16,616 nucleotides of DNA from a bacterium (GTDB taxonomy: Bacteria > Chloroflexota > Dormibacteria > UBA8260 > Bog-877), in assembly GCA_021791345.1 (NCBI GenBank), contig JAJYWT010000085.1, positions 1 to 16,616 of the forward strand, written 5' to 3'. The translations under genes were made by a program, and so were the position numbers. The notes under the pieces are model-generated. The model was not told the origin of the DNA. It did not search any database and saw only the letters and a list, made by a program, of their open reading frames with translations. Below, in pieces: positions 15,340 to 16,616 of the stretch; within the stretch, counting starts at the first letter, position 1, and each line of letters opens with the position of its first letter.

Positions 15340-15657
15340 TTGCCGCAGTTAAACCCCAAGCAGCTGCGCCAGCTGCAGCAGAACATGGCTCGCCAGTTCG
15401 AGCAGGCGCAGTCGGACCTGGCCGCGCGCGAGGTGGAGGGTTCAGCCGGGGGCGGGGCGGTGGTGGTGCGCTGCAGCGGCCAGCAGCGGGTGACCGCAGT
15501 CCTGATCGACCCGGCAGTGCTCGAGGAGGGCAGCGAGATGGTGGGCGACCTGATCCAGGCCGCGGTCAACGACGCCCTCGAGCGGTCGCGCGAGCTGGCG
15601 GCCAGGTCCATGGAGGCGATCCTGCCGCCCGGGATGCTACCTCCCGGGATGCTCTGA
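15340..15657 (+). CDS. ybaB: YbaB/EbfC family nucleoid-associated protein
   Basis: 105-residue DNA-binding protein of the YbaB/EbfC family, a homodimer thought to bind the nucleoid and, by gene neighbourhood, to aid RecR-linked processes. Family features are the N-terminal helix (PKQLRQLQQNMARQFEQAQ), the central strands VVVRCSGQQRVTAVLIDPAVL, and the helix DLIQAAVNDALERSRELA. The start TTG at 15340 is set by an excellent ribosome site, AGGAGGGAG at 15326-15334, five bases upstream. The C-terminus ends in a tandem five-residue repeat, PPGML-PPGML, from a 15-base duplication; many homologues instead end in a Gly/Pro/Met-rich tail, so this is a modest variant. It sits between dnaX and recR, the usual arrangement. 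Confidence 0.92.
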   Translation: MPQLNPKQLRQLQQNMARQFEQAQSDLAAREVEGSAGGGAVVVRCSGQQRVTAVLIDPAVLEEGSEMVGDLIQAAVNDALERSRELAARSMEAILPPGMLPPGML

Positions 15658-15685
15658 GCCAGCAGCGGGAGCCGCGGGGCTGAGG

Positions 15686-16288
15686 ATGGGGCTGCTGCCC
15701 GACCCGGTGGAGCGGCTGGCCGAGGAGTTCGCCCGGTTCCCCGGGATCGGGCCCAAGACCGCCGAACGACTGGCCTTTCAGGCGGCGCGCTGGCCGGCGC
15801 CGGCACTGCTGGCGATGGCCGAGACGATCGGCGCGCTGGCGCGGGAGGTCGGTCAGTGCCCGGTCTGCTTCTTTCTCAGTGAACGCGGCGAGCTGTGCAC
15901 GATCTGCCGCCAGCCCGGTCGCGAGGATAAGACCATCTGTGTGGTGGAGGACCCCAAGGATGTGCTGGCGATCGAGCGCACCGGGGAGTTTCGCGGCGTC
16001 TACCACGTTTTGGGGGCCTCACTGTCCCCGCTGGACGGCATCGGTCCGGCGGAGATCCATGCCGACGAACTGGTCGCTCGGGTGGTGGGGGGAGCGGTCC
16101 AGGAGGTGATCCTGGCCACCGACTCCGACGTGGAGGGGGAGGCCACCGCCGGCTACCTGATCCGCCGGCTGGAGGGGACGCCTCCCCGGGTCACCCGCTT
16201 GGCCCACGGTCTGCCCGTGGGGGGGGAGCTGGCGTACGCTGATGAGCGCACCGTGGCCCGCGCCTTCTCCGGCCGGCAGGGGATTTGA
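15686..16288 (+). CDS. recR: Recombination mediator protein RecR
   Basis: 200-residue protein, exactly the family length, that works with RecO/RecF to load RecA at gaps. Domains in order are the helix-hairpin-helix FPGIGPKTAERLAF (18-31), a C4 zinc finger with Cys58, Cys61, Cys71 and Cys74, a Toprim domain beginning ICVVEDPKDVLAIE (84-97), the loop YHVLGASLSPLDGIGP (106-121), ATDSDVEGEATA (144-155; usually ATNPxxEGEATA) and the C-terminal RLAHGLPVGGELAYADERT. The ATG at 15686 fits the family N-terminus. It follows ybaB by 28 bases with only weak Shine-Dalgarno purines. The gene is co-directional with, and just upstream of, the rRNA promoter. Confidence 0.97.
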   Translation: MGLLPDPVERLAEEFARFPGIGPKTAERLAFQAARWPAPALLAMAETIGALAREVGQCPVCFFLSERGELCTICRQPGREDKTICVVEDPKDVLAIERTGEFRGVYHVLGASLSPLDGIGPAEIHADELVARVVGGAVQEVILATDSDVEGEATAGYLIRRLEGTPPRVTRLAHGLPVGGELAYADERTVARAFSGRQGI

Positions 16289-16316
16289 GTTCGGATCCCC
16301 TGGATTGAGATCAGGG

Positions 16317-16345
16317 TTGACCGGCGCCCCCACTCGGGATATACT
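16317..16345 (+). promoter_or_regulatory. Near-consensus sigma-70-type promoter of the rRNA operon
   Basis: TTGACC at 16317-16322 and TATACT at 16340-16345 are separated by exactly 17 bases, the best promoter match in the window. Transcription would begin near 16352, about 160 bases before the mature 16S end, as expected for an rrn leader. Confidence 0.85.
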
Positions 16346-16351
16346 TCACAG

Positions 16352-16509
16352 TCCGCGCTGAGCTCACAAGCCCGGCGCCGGCCCCCCGCTGCGGGAGGCA
16401 GCCCGCACCTTGACAATTGAAGAGTGGAGACGATTCTGTATCCACATGCCCCTTGGGAAGGGGCCCAAACAAATTCTTTGCCACCTACCCGGCTTCGGCC
16501 GGGTTGGTA
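16352..16509 (+). other. 16S rRNA leader with two hairpins
   Basis: Transcribed spacer between the promoter and the mature 16S 5' end. A seven-base-pair hairpin at 16448-16464 has a GGG loop; 16453-16457 can also pair with 16464-16468, giving a competing fold. A second hairpin at 16483-16508 has an eleven-base stem (one T-T mismatch) capped by a C(TTCG)G tetraloop. CTTGACAATTGAAGAGTG at 16409-16426 resembles conserved rRNA leader segments rather than a second promoter. These elements probably serve antitermination, folding or 5' processing. That role is inferred. Confidence 0.55.
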
Positions 16510-16616
16510 ACGACGGAGAGTTTGATCCTGGCTCAGGATTAACGCTGGCGGCGTGCCTGACACATGCAAGTCGAACGAGGCCGCAAGGCCTAGTGGCGGA
16601 CGGGTGAGTAACACGT
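16510..16616 (+). rRNA. rrs: 16S ribosomal RNA, 5' end only (cut by the window edge)
   Basis: AGAGTTTGATCCTGGCTCAG at 16517-16536 is the universal 16S opening (E. coli position 8 onward). It is followed by AACGCTGGCGGCGTGCCT, ACATGCAAGTCGAACG and GTGGCGGACGGGTGAGTAACACGT. The mature end is set near 16510 by analogy with E. coli. Helix 6 in V1 is very short: GAGGCC-GCAA-GGCCTAG with a GNRA-type loop. Only about the first 107 bases are present. Confidence 0.97.

Noticed and set aside
16410..16440. Second rRNA promoter starting at TTGACA 16410-16415
   Set aside because: No acceptable -10 hexamer lies 16-18 bases downstream (the sequence reads around GATTCTGT). The segment resembles a conserved rRNA leader element.
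1..16616. CRISPR arrays, tRNA genes, insertion sequences, phage or defence genes
   Set aside because: I looked for spaced direct repeats, tRNA-like cloverleaf ends with TTCGA arms and transposase-like proteins, and found none. TTCGA-like strings, such as the one in the SRP RNA near 13466-13472, lie in other structures.

Overview
The window is a GC-rich, gene-dense bacterial chromosome segment. It holds one clear replication/recombination/RNA block and one unusual membrane-protein block. The 107 bases of 16S rRNA at the right edge have a very short variable helix near the 5' end. Together with a large-type SRP RNA and a DhnA/FbaB-type aldolase, this suggests a deep-branching Terrabacteria lineage (Chloroflexota, Candidatus Dormibacterota or Actinomycetota-like). 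That placement is inference from memory, not from a search. I see no tRNA, CRISPR array, insertion sequence or phage gene.

Left block, 1-3622, plus strand, probably one operon: the 3' end of a MoaD/ThiS/CysO-type sulfur carrier, mnmA (tRNA 2-thiouridylase), two small membrane proteins (the first weakly NuoK-like), and a trans-polyprenyl diphosphate synthase. The synthase has an extra N-terminal region that looks like a decayed copy of its own catalytic domain. Starts and stops are overlapped or closely spaced throughout.

Middle block, 3742-9812, plus strand: five membrane proteins in the order J-K-L-M-N of the complex I membrane arm, with coupled or abutting junctions. Their folds and many structural motifs resemble NuoJ, NuoK, NuoL, NuoM and NuoN. 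By-eye alignment, however, shows that nearly all the buried lysines and glutamates used for proton translocation have been replaced. The J-like and K-like proteins end in strongly basic and strongly acidic tails. No hydrophilic-arm genes (A-I) are present. A polyprenyl (quinone-tail type) synthase directly upstream strengthens a link to membrane or quinone biology. This block is the best candidate for an undescribed system.

The block ends convergently against a class I fructose-bisphosphate aldolase (minus strand, 9819-10751). A divergent two-gene ABC-2 type transporter follows (10801-13269).

Right block, 13270-16616: a large SRP RNA with an Alu domain, then dnaX, ybaB/ebfC and recR, then a near-ideal sigma-70-type promoter, a structured leader and the start of a 16S rRNA gene. 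The order SRP RNA-dnaX-ybaB-recR-rrn matches, from memory, the Bacillus subtilis scr-dnaX-yaaK-recR-(yaaL-bofA)-rrnA neighbourhood and so looks ancestral.
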